Source: Pseudomonas lurida (GTDB taxonomy: Bacteria; Pseudomonadota; Gammaproteobacteria; Pseudomonadales; Pseudomonadaceae). Taken from it: DNA of 64,000 nucleotides. Below, piece after piece: positions 23,675 to 32,232 of the stretch. The stretch's first letter is position 1. Every line of letters begins with the position of its first letter. A program made the position numbers and the translations under genes. The notes beneath the pieces were generated by a model. That model was given only the letters and a program-made list of their open reading frames with translations. It made no database searches and had not been told where the DNA came from. Location: assembly GCF_002563895.1 (NCBI RefSeq), contig NZ_PDJB01000001.1, positions 3,269,501-3,333,500 of the forward strand. The letters run 5' to 3'.

Positions 23675-23682
23675 GTCGAGCC

Positions 23683-25086
23683 TTACAGGTCAGTGATTTC
23701 CTTGTGACGCGGTACCAGTGCCTTCATCACGCTCCAGGCGACCAGGTAGGCCAGCGCACAGATCGCGAACATGATCATGTAACCGGTATGGATGTCACCG
23801 ACCGACTTGTAGTAGTCGAACACCCAGCCACCGATCTTGGTCATCACCACGCCACCCAGGCCGCCGGCCATGCCGCCGATCCCGACCACCGAGGCCACGG
23901 TCTTCTGCGGGAACATGTCCGATACCGTGGTGAAGATGTTGCAGGACCAGGCCTGGTGCGCGGAGGCGCCCACACCGATCAGCAAAACCGGCACCCAGAA
24001 GCTGATGTAGCCAAACGGTTGTGCGAGCAATACCACCAGCGGAAACAACGCGATCACCAACATGGCTTTCATGCGGCCATCGTAGGGTGCATCGCCGCGC
24101 GCCATGAAGTAGCTGGGGAACCAGCCGCCACCGATACTGCCCACCATGGTCATGCTGTAGAGCACCGCCAGCGGCATCACGATATCGGCGCCTTTCATGC
24201 CGTACTGCGCCGACAGGTACGTAGGCAGCCAGAACAGGAAGAACCACCACACACCGTCGGTCATGAACTTGCCGAAGGCAAAGGCCCAGGTCTGGCGATA
24301 AGTGAGCAATTTGAACCACGAGACTTTCTTCTCCACGGCGCCGGCCGGTGCCGGGGTGAAGGGCTGCACGGTCTGGTCGCTGCGGATGTACGCCAGCTCG
24401 GCGGGCGACAGGCGCTTTTGCTCATCCGGCTTCTGGTAGAGCGCGATCCACACCGCGACCCACACAAAACCCAACGCGCCAATCACGATAAACGCCGCTT
24501 CCCAGCCCCAGAGACCCGCGATCAGCGGCACGCAGATTGGCGCCAGGATTGCGCCCACGTTGGCGCCGGAGTTGAAAATACCGGTGGCCAGGGAGCGTTC
24601 CTTCTTGGGGAAGTACTCGGCGGTGGCCTTGATCGCAATCGGAAAGTTACCCGCCTCGCCAATCGCCAGCACCGCACGGGATAACATGAAACCGGCAATC
24701 GATACCGGAATCACCGCCAGGCCGATTGCGCCGCTGATGGCCGCAATGCCCTCGCCCATCGGCACCGAGAAGGCGTGCATGATGGCGCCCGTGGACCAGA
24801 TCCCGATCGCCACGACATAGGCAGCCTTGGTGCCGATTTTGTCGACAAAGCGTCCGGCGAAGAGCATGGAGATCGCGTAGACAAACTGAAACACCGCGGC
24901 AATGTTGGCGTAATCGGTGTTGCTCCAGCCAAATTGCGTGGACAGCTGAGGCGCCAGCAGACTGAGCACCTGGCGGTCGAGGTAGTTGACGGTAGTGGCG
25001 AAGAACAGCATCGCGCAGATGGTCCAGCGATAGTTGCCTACCGCCTGGCCAACGCGCTGGGCGTTGATGGGCTCGTTCAAGTTCAT
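23683..25086 (-). CDS. ExuT-like MFS transporter (hexuronate/sugar acid family)
   Basis: A 467-residue 12-helix major facilitator of the anion:cation symporter family. The start is ATG 25086 (MNLNEPINAQRVGQAVGNYR), where conserved sequence begins. VNYLDRQVLSLLAPQLS in TM1, AGRFVDKIGTKAAY in loop 2-3, GEAGNFPIAIKATAEYFPKKERSLATGIFNSGANVG around TM4-5 and the FLFWLPTYLS segment are typical of ExuT and glucarate/galactarate carriers. It probably imports a hexuronate or related sugar acid by proton symport. The 13-bp motif GTCGTCGTACAAC about 50 bases upstream resembles a FadR/GntR-type half-site and also occurs at 38781-38793. Confidence 0.85.
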   Translation of the reverse strand: MNLNEPINAQRVGQAVGNYRWTICAMLFFATTVNYLDRQVLSLLAPQLSTQFGWSNTDYANIAAVFQFVYAISMLFAGRFVDKIGTKAAYVVAIGIWSTGAIMHAFSVPMGEGIAAISGAIGLAVIPVSIAGFMLSRAVLAIGEAGNFPIAIKATAEYFPKKERSLATGIFNSGANVGAILAPICVPLIAGLWGWEAAFIVIGALGFVWVAVWIALYQKPDEQKRLSPAELAYIRSDQTVQPFTPAPAGAVEKKVSWFKLLTYRQTWAFAFGKFMTDGVWWFFLFWLPTYLSAQYGMKGADIVMPLAVLYSMTMVGSIGGGWFPSYFMARGDAPYDGRMKAMLVIALFPLVVLLAQPFGYISFWVPVLLIGVGASAHQAWSCNIFTTVSDMFPQKTVASVVGIGGMAGGLGGVVMTKIGGWVFDYYKSVGDIHTGYMIMFAICALAYLVAWSVMKALVPRHKEITDL

Positions 25087-25133
25087 GGCATCACTTTTTA
25101 TTTTTGTTAGGTAGGACATACGTAACGTCATAT

Positions 25134-25146
25134 GTCGTCGTACAAC
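25134..25146. promoter_or_regulatory. Putative GntR-type operator upstream of the ExuT-like gene
   Basis: GTCGTCGTACAAC. Its reverse complement GTTGTACGACGAC occurs exactly at 38781-38793 upstream of another gene. The core GTCGTACAAC fits the loose GT-N-GTAC-N-AC shape of FadR-subfamily sites. No GntR gene of that subfamily is in the window. Confidence 0.35.
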
Positions 25147-25229
25147 CGCCACTTTTATATCGGGACGCCTACACGCTGTCAATCTGAAAGATTGCCGTTT
25201 ATCGAGCGATTTCGCGTGTATGTGAAACG

Positions 25230-25760
25230 TTAGCCAATGCCAGTTGTAGGATGACAAATGCGTAATACCAGGCTCGGTGCCTTGCCAGGCACATCATCGA
25301 GCAAGCCGAAAGGCTGCATGCCGATCTTCTCCAGCACCCGGATCGATGCCGCATGGTCCGGCCGCACCAGCCCAAACACGGCAGGCAAACCGAGTGTTTC
25401 GAATGCCAACGCCAAGGCATCGCGGCCCACTTCGGTGGCATAGCCCTGCCCCCAGGCTTCTACCGCAAAACGGTAACCCAGGTTGATGCGCCGTTCGGCC
25501 AGGTAGTTCAGAGGCGCGATCCCGCCAAAGCCGATGAGGTGCTCCGGCGCTTCACGATGGGCAATTGCCCACCATCCATACCCCTGGCTGGCCCACTGTT
25601 CGAGCCAGTGGTCCAGCAGGTGCTGCGCAATCTGAAGGCTGGCCATCGGGCCGGCAGGGTTGAACAAATTCGTCTGCGGGTCACCGAAGATCGCGAACAA
25701 TCGCTGCACGTCGCTGGGATGTGGTTGGCGGTAGATGAGGCGCGACGGGGCATCGGGCAT
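25230..25760 (-). CDS. RimJ/RimL-like GNAT acetyltransferase
   Basis: A 176-residue GNAT_3 protein starting MPDAPSRLIYRQPHPSDVQ at 25760 behind GGAGTTATCTGA. The characteristic INLGYRFAVEAWGQGYATEV holds the acetyl-CoA loop (WGQGYA) and the block GLPAVFGLVRPDHAASIRVLEKIGM is standard for protein N-terminal acetyltransferase-like members. The substrate is unknown. It is a single-gene unit between two MFS genes. Confidence 0.85.
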   Translation of the reverse strand: MPDAPSRLIYRQPHPSDVQRLFAIFGDPQTNLFNPAGPMASLQIAQHLLDHWLEQWASQGYGWWAIAHREAPEHLIGFGGIAPLNYLAERRINLGYRFAVEAWGQGYATEVGRDALALAFETLGLPAVFGLVRPDHAASIRVLEKIGMQPFGLLDDVPGKAPSLVLRICHPTTGIG

Positions 25761-25862
25761 TCAGATAACTCCTTTATCGGCGTACAAAGTTCAATCCATC
25801 TGCAAAAAAACGCAAATAGTGGTGAATTATTTCATGTCCGCTTGTATCTGAACTGACAGAGC

Positions 25863-25885
25863 GGTGCCATCGCTGCGATGGCACC
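25863..25885. other. Stem-loop upstream of proP
   Basis: GGTGCCATCG-CTG-CGATGGCACC: a ten-pair perfect stem with a three-base loop, ending 28 bases before the proP start. It may end upstream transcription or lie in the proP leader and affect initiation. No T tract follows. Confidence 0.45.
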
Positions 25886-25913
25886 ACCCCTGTTCTGCTT
25901 TAGAGTACCCCGC

Positions 25914-27416
25914 ATGAAATTACGTAAGAAAAGCGTCAAGCCCATCGGATTGAAAGACATCACCATCGTCGACGACACCAAGGTGCGCAAGGCGATCACC
26001 GCCGCCGCACTGGGTAACGCCATGGAATGGTTCGACTTTGGCGTCTACGGTTTTGTCGCCTATGTGCTCGGCAAAGTATTCTTCCCCGACGCCTCGCCCA
26101 GCGTACAAATGATCGCCGCACTGGGCACCTTCTCCGTGCCCTTCCTGATCCGTCCCCTGGGTGGATTGTTCTTCGGTGCACTGGGCGATAAATACGGACG
26201 ACAGAAAGTCCTCGCCGCGACCATCGTGATCATGTCCCTGAGCACGTTCGCCATTGGCCTGATCCCCTCCTACGCCTCCATTGGTATCTGGGCGCCGATC
26301 CTGCTGTTGCTGTGCAAAATGGCCCAGGGCTTTTCGGTCGGTGGCGAATACACCGGCGCTTCGATCTTCGTGGCCGAATACGCCCCGGACCGCAAGCGCG
26401 GCTTCCTCGGCAGCTGGCTCGACTTCGGTTCGATCGCAGGCTTCGTGCTCGGCGCCGGCGTGGTGGTGTTGATTTCCAGCGTGCTGGGCGATGCACAGTT
26501 TGAAGAGTGGGGCTGGCGCCTGCCGTTCTTCCTCGCCCTGCCACTGGGCATCATCGGCCTGTACCTGCGTCACGCCCTGGAAGAAACCCCTGCGTTCCAG
26601 CAGCACATGGACAAACTTGAGCAAGGCGACCGCCAAGGCCTGACCCACGGCCCCAAAGTTTCCTTCAAAGAGGTTGCGACCAAGCACTGGCGTAGCCTGC
26701 TGACCTGCATCGGGATCGTCGCGGCCACCAACGTGACGTACTACATGCTGCTCACCTACATGCCCAGCTACCTGTCGCACAACCTGCACTACAAAGAAAA
26801 CAGCGGCGTGCTGATCATCATCGCGATCATGGTCGGCATGCTGTTCGTGCAGCCGTTCATTGGTTTTGTCAGCGACAAGATCGGCCGCAAGCCCTTCATC
26901 ATCGCCGGCAGTATCGGCCTGCTGTTCCTTTCAATCCCGGCGTTCATGCTGATCACCAGCGGGAAAATCGGGCTGATCTTCGCCGGCTTGCTGATCCTGG
27001 CGGTGATCCTGAACTTCTTCATCGGCGTGATGGCCTCGACGCTGCCCGCGATGTTCCCCACTCACCTGCGCTACAGCGCGCTGGCCAGTGCGTTCAACGT
27101 CTCGGTGCTGATCGCCGGCCTCACTCCAACCGCCGTCGCCTGGCTGGTGGAAAGCACCAACGACCTGTTCATGCCCGCCTACTACCTGATGGTGTTTGCC
27201 GTGGTCGGCCTGGTCACCGGCCTGACCATGAAGGAAACCGCCAACAAGCCGTTGCGCGGCGCAGCACCGGCGGCTTCGGACATGGAGGAAGCCAAGGAAT
27301 TGCTGCAGGAGCATCACGACAATATCGAGCAGAAGATTGAAGACATCGATGCCGAAATTGCCGAGTTGGAAGCCAAGCGCAAGAACCTTGTCGAGCAGCA
27401 TCCGCGCATCAACTAA
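25914..27416 (+). CDS. proP: ProP-like osmoprotectant/proton symporter (MFS)
   Basis: A 500-residue MFS symporter of the metabolite:H+ family, starting MKLRKKSVKPIGLKDITIVDD at 25914. Markers are ALGNAMEWFDFGVYGFVAYVLGK (TM1), RPLGGLFFGALGDKYGRQK (loop 2-3), GFSVGGEYTGASIFVAEYAPDRKRG (TM4-5) and DKIGRKP (loop 8-9). The C-terminus carries a charged heptad region (LLQEHHDNIEQKIEDIDAEI) like the coiled coil that tunes osmotic activation in ProP. It probably takes up proline, glycine betaine or ectoine under osmotic stress. Confidence 0.88.
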   Translation: MKLRKKSVKPIGLKDITIVDDTKVRKAITAAALGNAMEWFDFGVYGFVAYVLGKVFFPDASPSVQMIAALGTFSVPFLIRPLGGLFFGALGDKYGRQKVLAATIVIMSLSTFAIGLIPSYASIGIWAPILLLLCKMAQGFSVGGEYTGASIFVAEYAPDRKRGFLGSWLDFGSIAGFVLGAGVVVLISSVLGDAQFEEWGWRLPFFLALPLGIIGLYLRHALEETPAFQQHMDKLEQGDRQGLTHGPKVSFKEVATKHWRSLLTCIGIVAATNVTYYMLLTYMPSYLSHNLHYKENSGVLIIIAIMVGMLFVQPFIGFVSDKIGRKPFIIAGSIGLLFLSIPAFMLITSGKIGLIFAGLLILAVILNFFIGVMASTLPAMFPTHLRYSALASAFNVSVLIAGLTPTAVAWLVESTNDLFMPAYYLMVFAVVGLVTGLTMKETANKPLRGAAPAASDMEEAKELLQEHHDNIEQKIEDIDAEIAELEAKRKNLVEQHPRIN

Positions 27417-27429
27417 AGCCAAAACGTGT

Positions 27430-27449
27430 GGGGTGGCCAGGGCCACCCC
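27430..27449 (+). terminator. Hairpin after proP
   Basis: GGGGTGGC-CAGG-GCCACCCC, 13 bases beyond the proP stop and 17 before the GAF gene start. It has a strong stem but no T run, so it may reduce read-through into the next gene rather than fully stop it. Confidence 0.5.
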
Positions 27450-27466
27450 GCTATTGGAGTGTCCCC

Positions 27467-27973
27467 ATGGTTCCAAGCGTTACCGCACCACAGTCCCTGC
27501 TCAGCGCCGATGAGCGCGCCGCCATCGCCGAGATAGAAGCCACCACCAGCATCCTGCAACTGGTCACCCGCCTGACCGGCATGCGCTTTGCCGGCATCGC
27601 CAAATTCACTGACCTGGAGTGGGTGGTCTGCTCCGTGCACGACACCAGCGAAATGGGCATTCATGTCGACGACGTGCTCGACCTCGAAACCACCCTGTGC
27701 AGCGAATTCTGTGTCAACCCGCAAACCTTGTTCATCCCCCAGATCAGCCAGAACGGACGCTTTGCCGCACGCCCGGTGGTCAAGCAGTACGCCATCGAGA
27801 GCTACGCCGGCGCACCGATCTTCCTGCCAGATGGCCGCCTGTTCGGCGCTCTGTGTGCCCTCGACTCGCGGGCGATGCTGTTCGACGACCCCAATTTGCC
27901 GGAAACCCTGAGCCTGTTTGCGCGGCTGATCGGCTGTATCTTCTTCGCTAACCTGACGACGACGGACACGTGA
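27467..27973 (+). CDS. Stand-alone GAF domain protein
   Basis: A 168-residue protein made almost entirely of one GAF domain (about 20-160): TSILQLVTRLTGMRFAGIAKFTDLEWVVCSV, then FCVNPQTLFIPQISQNG and ESYAGAPIFLPDGRLFGALCALDS, the canonical GAF finish. The start is ATG 27467 with TTGGAG upstream. There is no output domain, so it may act as a sensor subunit in trans. The fRMsr Cys pattern is not clearly present. The last 26 bases overlap the convergent AraC gene. Confidence 0.85.
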   Translation: MVPSVTAPQSLLSADERAAIAEIEATTSILQLVTRLTGMRFAGIAKFTDLEWVVCSVHDTSEMGIHVDDVLDLETTLCSEFCVNPQTLFIPQISQNGRFAARPVVKQYAIESYAGAPIFLPDGRLFGALCALDSRAMLFDDPNLPETLSLFARLIGCIFFANLTTTDT

Positions 27974-28871
27974 CGTCTGCCTTGCCCCGCAACGCGGCAA
28001 TATCGCGCTTGGGCGGCACACCGAACAATCGACCGTACTCGCGGCTGAACTGTGATGGGCTTTCATAGCCCACTTTGAACGCAGCACTGGACACGTCCTG
28101 GTGCTCGTTCAACATCAAGCGCCGCGCCTCGTTCAGGCGCAGCCACTTCTGATACTGCAACGGGCTCATCGCCGTCAGTTGGCGAAAGTGATGGTGGAAC
28201 GTTGCCGCACTCATTTGCACGCGCGCGGCCAACTCATCCACTCGAAGCGCCGCGTTGTAGTTGAGCTTGAGCCAATCGATTGCCTTGGCGATCCGATACC
28301 CCTGCCCGTCGACGGAGCAGATCTGGCGCAACCGACCAGCCTGGTCGCTTTTGAGTAGGCGGTAGTGGATCTCGCGCTGGATCAACGGCGCAAGCACTGG
28401 GATCGCTTCGGGCTCATCCAGCAGTGCCACCAGACGCGCGAAAGACGCCAGCATCCCGTCGGTCACCGTGCCGATGCCCACCCCTTTCAGCACCGGCCGT
28501 TCCCGCGTTGGCGGTAACTCACTCTGGGCGATCAACTCGGCCAACATGCGCAAGTCCAGCTTGAAGGTGAGCCCCAGGCATGGCCTACCAGGGCTGGCGG
28601 ACAGCACCTCGGAGTTGGCGGGAATGTCCAGCGAGGTCACCAGGAAGCGGGAGGTGTCGTACGGGTATCCCTCACCGCCGACCCACAGCTGTTTTTCACC
28701 TTGGGCGACCAGCACGATGCACGGCTCGACCATGCACACCACCGGTGTTGCGGGCTGCTCGCGCCGATAGAAACCCAGGCCGGGAATGGGCATGGGGTAG
28801 TCGCCGGGCGCCTGCACCCGCGAACCGATAGCCTGTACCAGCGCGTCCAGGGGCGTTTGATTGATCGTCAT
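27948..28871 (-). CDS. AraC family regulator of the hydrolase-MFS operon
   Basis: A 307-residue protein with an AraC_N (CuRO/YqhC-like) ligand domain at about 25-180 (YRREQPATPVVCMVEPCIVLVAQGEKQLWVGG) and two C-terminal helix-turn-helix motifs at about 205-300 (LRVDELAARVQMSAATFHHHFRQLTAMSPLQYQKWLRL and VSSAAFKVGYESPSQFSREYGRLFG). The start is ATG 28871 (MTINQTPLDALVQAIGS). It is divergent from the secreted hydrolase and MFS exporter at 29037-31264, which it probably activates. The 3' end overlaps the GAF gene. Confidence 0.88.
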   Translation of the reverse strand: MTINQTPLDALVQAIGSRVQAPGDYPMPIPGLGFYRREQPATPVVCMVEPCIVLVAQGEKQLWVGGEGYPYDTSRFLVTSLDIPANSEVLSASPGRPCLGLTFKLDLRMLAELIAQSELPPTRERPVLKGVGIGTVTDGMLASFARLVALLDEPEAIPVLAPLIQREIHYRLLKSDQAGRLRQICSVDGQGYRIAKAIDWLKLNYNAALRVDELAARVQMSAATFHHHFRQLTAMSPLQYQKWLRLNEARRLMLNEHQDVSSAAFKVGYESPSQFSREYGRLFGVPPKRDIAALRGKADVTCPSSSG

Positions 28872-29036
28872 GACGGGCTCGTTCCTCTCGTCATTGGACT
28901 TTACCGGACCGTTCCATGGGTGTCCTCGGCCAACCGCGAGACTCAGAGGATCAGGCAAGTAATCCAGTCAAACGCACTACAGAACCCTGCCCTGCCCCGG
29001 GAAAATGGACGGACCGACCTTCTCAAGGATCATCCA

Positions 29037-30059
29037 ATGAAAAGCCTCTTGCTCGCTCTGGGTTTGCTGGTGACTTCTTTTTCTTCACTGGGAGCCGATA
29101 TGTCCAACGGTGCAAACAACTTCTACACAAGCGACAAGGTAACCGTCGAAAAGGTCACCTTCAACAACCAGTACGGCATGGCCGTCGCGGGCAATCTGTT
29201 CGTGCCCGGGCACCTGGCGCCCGCCTCCAGAAATGCCGCAATCATCGTCGGTCACCCGATGGGTGCGGTCAAAGAACAGAGCGCCAACCTCTACGCCACC
29301 AAAATGGCCGAACAGGGTTTTGTGACCTTGTCCCTCGACCTGCCGTTCTGGGGCGAAAGCGCAGGCTCGCCACGCAATGCGGTGTTGCCTGACCTTTACA
29401 GCGAAGCGTTCAGCGCAGCGGTTGATTACCTCGGCACGCGCCCCATCGTCGACCGCGAGCGCATTGGTGTGATCGGCATTTGCGGCAGCGGCAGCTTCGC
29501 CATTGCCGCGGCGAAGATCGACCCACGCCTCAAGGCCATCGCCACGGTGAGCATGTACGACATGGGCGCCGCCAACCGCAACGGCCTCAAGCACGGCGTG
29601 ACCCTGGCGCAGCGCCAACAGGTACTGCTGCAAGCCGCCAACCAGCGCTATGTGGAATTCCAGGGTGGCACTACCGTCTACACCGGCGGCACGCCCCACA
29701 CGCTGACCGGCGATGCCGTGGGCGATGAGTTCTACGATTTCTATCGCACCCCTCGTGGTCAGTTCACCCCAGCCGGCGCCTCGCCGCACAACACGACCCG
29801 GCCGACGCTGACCAGCAACGTTAAGTTCATGAACTTCTACCCGCTCAACGACATCGAGACCCTTTCCCCGCGCCCACTCTTGCTGATTGCCGGCGCCAAC
29901 GCCCATTCACTTGAGTTCAGCGAGGATGCCTACCGGCGCGCTGCCGAGCCAAAGCAATTGGCGATCATCCCCAACGCCGGCCATGTAGACCTGTACGACC
30001 GGGTCGACCTGATCCCGTTCGACACGCTTGCTGGCTTTTTCAGGAGCTACTTGAAGTGA
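29037..30059 (+). CDS. Secreted alpha/beta hydrolase (YcjY-like)
   Basis: A 340-residue protein with a cleavable signal peptide (MKSLLLALGLLVTSFSSLGA). The hydrolase core shows VPGHLAPASRNAAIIVGHPMGAVKEQS (oxyanion region), the nucleophile elbow GVIGICGSGSFAIAAAK where Ser of CGSGS should be the nucleophile, an Asp/Glu region around PLLLIAGANAHSLEFSED and the His in IIPNAGHVDLYD. The Cys-Gly-Ser elbow is typical of the YcjY/dienelactone-hydrolase-like group rather than classic GxSxG lipases. It is coupled to the downstream MFS gene (GTGA overlap) and divergent from the AraC regulator. Confidence 0.82.
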   Translation: MKSLLLALGLLVTSFSSLGADMSNGANNFYTSDKVTVEKVTFNNQYGMAVAGNLFVPGHLAPASRNAAIIVGHPMGAVKEQSANLYATKMAEQGFVTLSLDLPFWGESAGSPRNAVLPDLYSEAFSAAVDYLGTRPIVDRERIGVIGICGSGSFAIAAAKIDPRLKAIATVSMYDMGAANRNGLKHGVTLAQRQQVLLQAANQRYVEFQGGTTVYTGGTPHTLTGDAVGDEFYDFYRTPRGQFTPAGASPHNTTRPTLTSNVKFMNFYPLNDIETLSPRPLLLIAGANAHSLEFSEDAYRRAAEPKQLAIIPNAGHVDLYDRVDLIPFDTLAGFFRSYLK

Positions 30060-31264
30060 CGGTCACTGCGCCAAGACACTGGGGCGCCGTACTCGCCATG
30101 TCGCTGGCGGCATTTGCCCTGGTGGCTTCCGAATTCATGCCGGTAAGCCTGCTGACGCCCCTCGCGGTCGACTTGCATATCACCGAGGGGCAGGCCGGCC
30201 AGGGCATTTCGGTGTCAGGGCTGTTTGCCTTGCTCACCAGCCTGGTGGTCGCAGCCATCGCGGCGCGGGTGGATCGCAAGCGCCTGCTGCTGTCCTTGAC
30301 CCTGCTGATGATCGTTTCCGGCACGGTGGTGGCGTTCGCGCCGAATTACCAGGTGTTCATGCTGGGCCGCGCGTTGATCGGCGTGGCCATCGGCGGCTTC
30401 TGGTCGCTCTCAGCCGCCACCGCCATGCGCCTGGTACCCGAGCCCCAGGTGCCGCGGGCATTGGCGATCGTCAATGGCGGCAACGCATTGGCAACGGTTA
30501 TCGCGGCACCGCTGGGCAGCTTCGTCGGCGGCCTGATTGGCTGGCGCGGGGCGTTCTTCTGCGTCGTGCCTGTCGCGGTGCTGGCGTTGGCCTGGTTGAT
30601 GGTCAGCCTGCCGTCGATCAGCGCACAGGGGGCCGCCAAAAACGGAGGCCTGTTGCAGTTGATGAAACGCACGCCGGTGGCCTTGGGCATGCTGGCCGTG
30701 AGCGCGTTTTTCATGGGCCAATTCATGCTGTTCACTTACCTGCGACCGTTTCTGGAGACTGTCACTCAGGTCAGTGTTTCTCGGCTGTCGCTGATATTGC
30801 TGGTGCTGGGCGTAGCCGGTCTCGCGGGCACGTTCCTGATTGAGCGTTTCCTGAAAAAAGGCCTGTTCCTGACGCTGGTCATTATCCCGTTGCTGATGGC
30901 GGGGATTGCGCTGGCACTGGTCAGGATGGGCAACTCGACAGTGCTGACCACACTGTTGCTGGGGCTCTGGGGCCTGGTCGCCACCGCCGCGCCGGTGGGT
31001 TGGTGGACCTGGCTGTCAAAAACCCTGCCCGACCATGCCGAGGCAGGCGGTGGGTTGATGGTCGCGATCATCCAACTGGCGATAGCGTCGGGGGCGATCC
31101 TTGGCGGCCAGGTGTTTGACATGAGCGGGTATGAGGCAACATTCGAGTTGAGTGCCGCGGTACTGGTTGTCGCTGCCGCATTGGCATGCCTGGCAGCACG
31201 CGCCAGCGGTTACCGGGGCCTGTCGATGCTCGGCACGCCGCGGGCACCGGGATGCAGCCGGTAA
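30056..31264 (+). CDS. MFS transporter, AraJ/YdhP-like exporter
   Basis: A 402-residue 12-helix MFS protein of the DHA1 efflux group. It starts at GTG 30056, overlapping the hydrolase stop. Markers are FALVASEFMPVSLLTPLAVDL (TM1), RVDRKRLLLSLTLLMIVS (loop 2-3), GRALIGVAIGGFWSLSAATAMRLVPEPQVPRALAIVNGGNALATV (TM4 motif C region) and GWRGAFFCVVPVAVLALAWL. It probably exports a sugar or drug-like compound. The hydrolase partner and AraC regulator suggest an inducible detoxification unit. Confidence 0.88.
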   Translation: MTVTAPRHWGAVLAMSLAAFALVASEFMPVSLLTPLAVDLHITEGQAGQGISVSGLFALLTSLVVAAIAARVDRKRLLLSLTLLMIVSGTVVAFAPNYQVFMLGRALIGVAIGGFWSLSAATAMRLVPEPQVPRALAIVNGGNALATVIAAPLGSFVGGLIGWRGAFFCVVPVAVLALAWLMVSLPSISAQGAAKNGGLLQLMKRTPVALGMLAVSAFFMGQFMLFTYLRPFLETVTQVSVSRLSLILLVLGVAGLAGTFLIERFLKKGLFLTLVIIPLLMAGIALALVRMGNSTVLTTLLLGLWGLVATAAPVGWWTWLSKTLPDHAEAGGGLMVAIIQLAIASGAILGGQVFDMSGYEATFELSAAVLVVAAALACLAARASGYRGLSMLGTPRAPGCSR

Positions 31265-31312
31265 TGAACGGCGTGTCCCGCGCGGGCAAGGACAGCACAG
31301 CCGGTGCGGGCC

Positions 31313-32086
31313 CTACCGAAAAAAATGGCTCGGTGTCTTGCCAAACTGTTTCTTGAACATGCTGGTAAACGCACTCGGGCTCTCATAGCCCAGTTCCAGG
31401 GCGATATCGATCACTTTCTCGCCCACCGCAATGCGCTCCAACGCCAGCAGCAACCGCGCTTGCTGGCGCCATTGGCCGAAGGTCATGCCGGTTTCCTTGC
31501 GGAACAGGCGCTGGATGGTTTTCTGGTCGAGGTTCAGGCGCTCGCTCCAATGCGCCACGGTGGAGGCGTCGCTCGGGTCCTCCTGGAGCGCCAGGCTGAT
31601 GCGCTGCAGACGCGGGTCGGCGGGCTGGGGCAACGACAGCGGCAACGCCGGCAGGATGGCGAGTTCGTCGAGGATCAGGTGCATGATCCGCGCATCCCGC
31701 GAGTCCTCGGCATACGGGGGTTTCAAGCTCACTGACGCTTTGATCAGCTCGCTCAGCAACGGTGAGATGCTGACAGTCTTCGGCTCGCCGGGCATGTTCG
31801 GGAAGCGATCCGGGCGTACAAATACACTGCGCATTTTAAGGGTTCCGACACAGCGCAGGGAATGCACGTGCCCGCTGGGCATCCAGATCCCACGGTTGGG
31901 CGGCACGGTCCATTGGTTCAGCGCCGAGTACACCACCATCACACCTTCGATGGCGTAGAGCAGTTGATGTTTCTCATGGCTGTGCTCGGGGATCACCCAG
32001 TTTTCCGGGTAATCCGTGGCTGAGCTGATTACGGCCCAGGCGCCTTCATTGATTTCCTGGAGAAATTCATTCAGTGGTTTGATCAT
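31313..32086 (-). CDS. Cupin-AraC family regulator
   Basis: A 257-residue regulator with an N-terminal cupin (WVIPEHSHEKHQLLYAIEGVMVVYSALNQW...GIWMPSGHVHSLRCVGTLKM) and a C-terminal AraC DNA-binding domain (DASTVAHWSERLNLDQKTIQRLFRKETGMTFGQWRQQARL, then VIDIALELGYESPSAFTSMFKKQFG). ATG 32086 is chosen because AAAGGGCGAA precedes it. It is divergent from the Fsr-like MFS gene, the most likely target. This architecture is frequent for regulators next to MFS drug pumps in pseudomonads. Confidence 0.88.
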   Translation of the reverse strand: MIKPLNEFLQEINEGAWAVISSATDYPENWVIPEHSHEKHQLLYAIEGVMVVYSALNQWTVPPNRGIWMPSGHVHSLRCVGTLKMRSVFVRPDRFPNMPGEPKTVSISPLLSELIKASVSLKPPYAEDSRDARIMHLILDELAILPALPLSLPQPADPRLQRISLALQEDPSDASTVAHWSERLNLDQKTIQRLFRKETGMTFGQWRQQARLLLALERIAVGEKVIDIALELGYESPSAFTSMFKKQFGKTPSHFFR

Positions 32087-32232
32087 TTCGCCCTTTTTGC
32101 GATGGTTGCCGCCCGAATTACGCGAGACAGGCATTCTTGACGAATCTAGCATGAACGCCGAATCATTTTGTAATGGATGACGACCTTACGAAGTCGCCGC
32201 CTCTGATTAGCTGCCTTGTATGGAATGCCTGC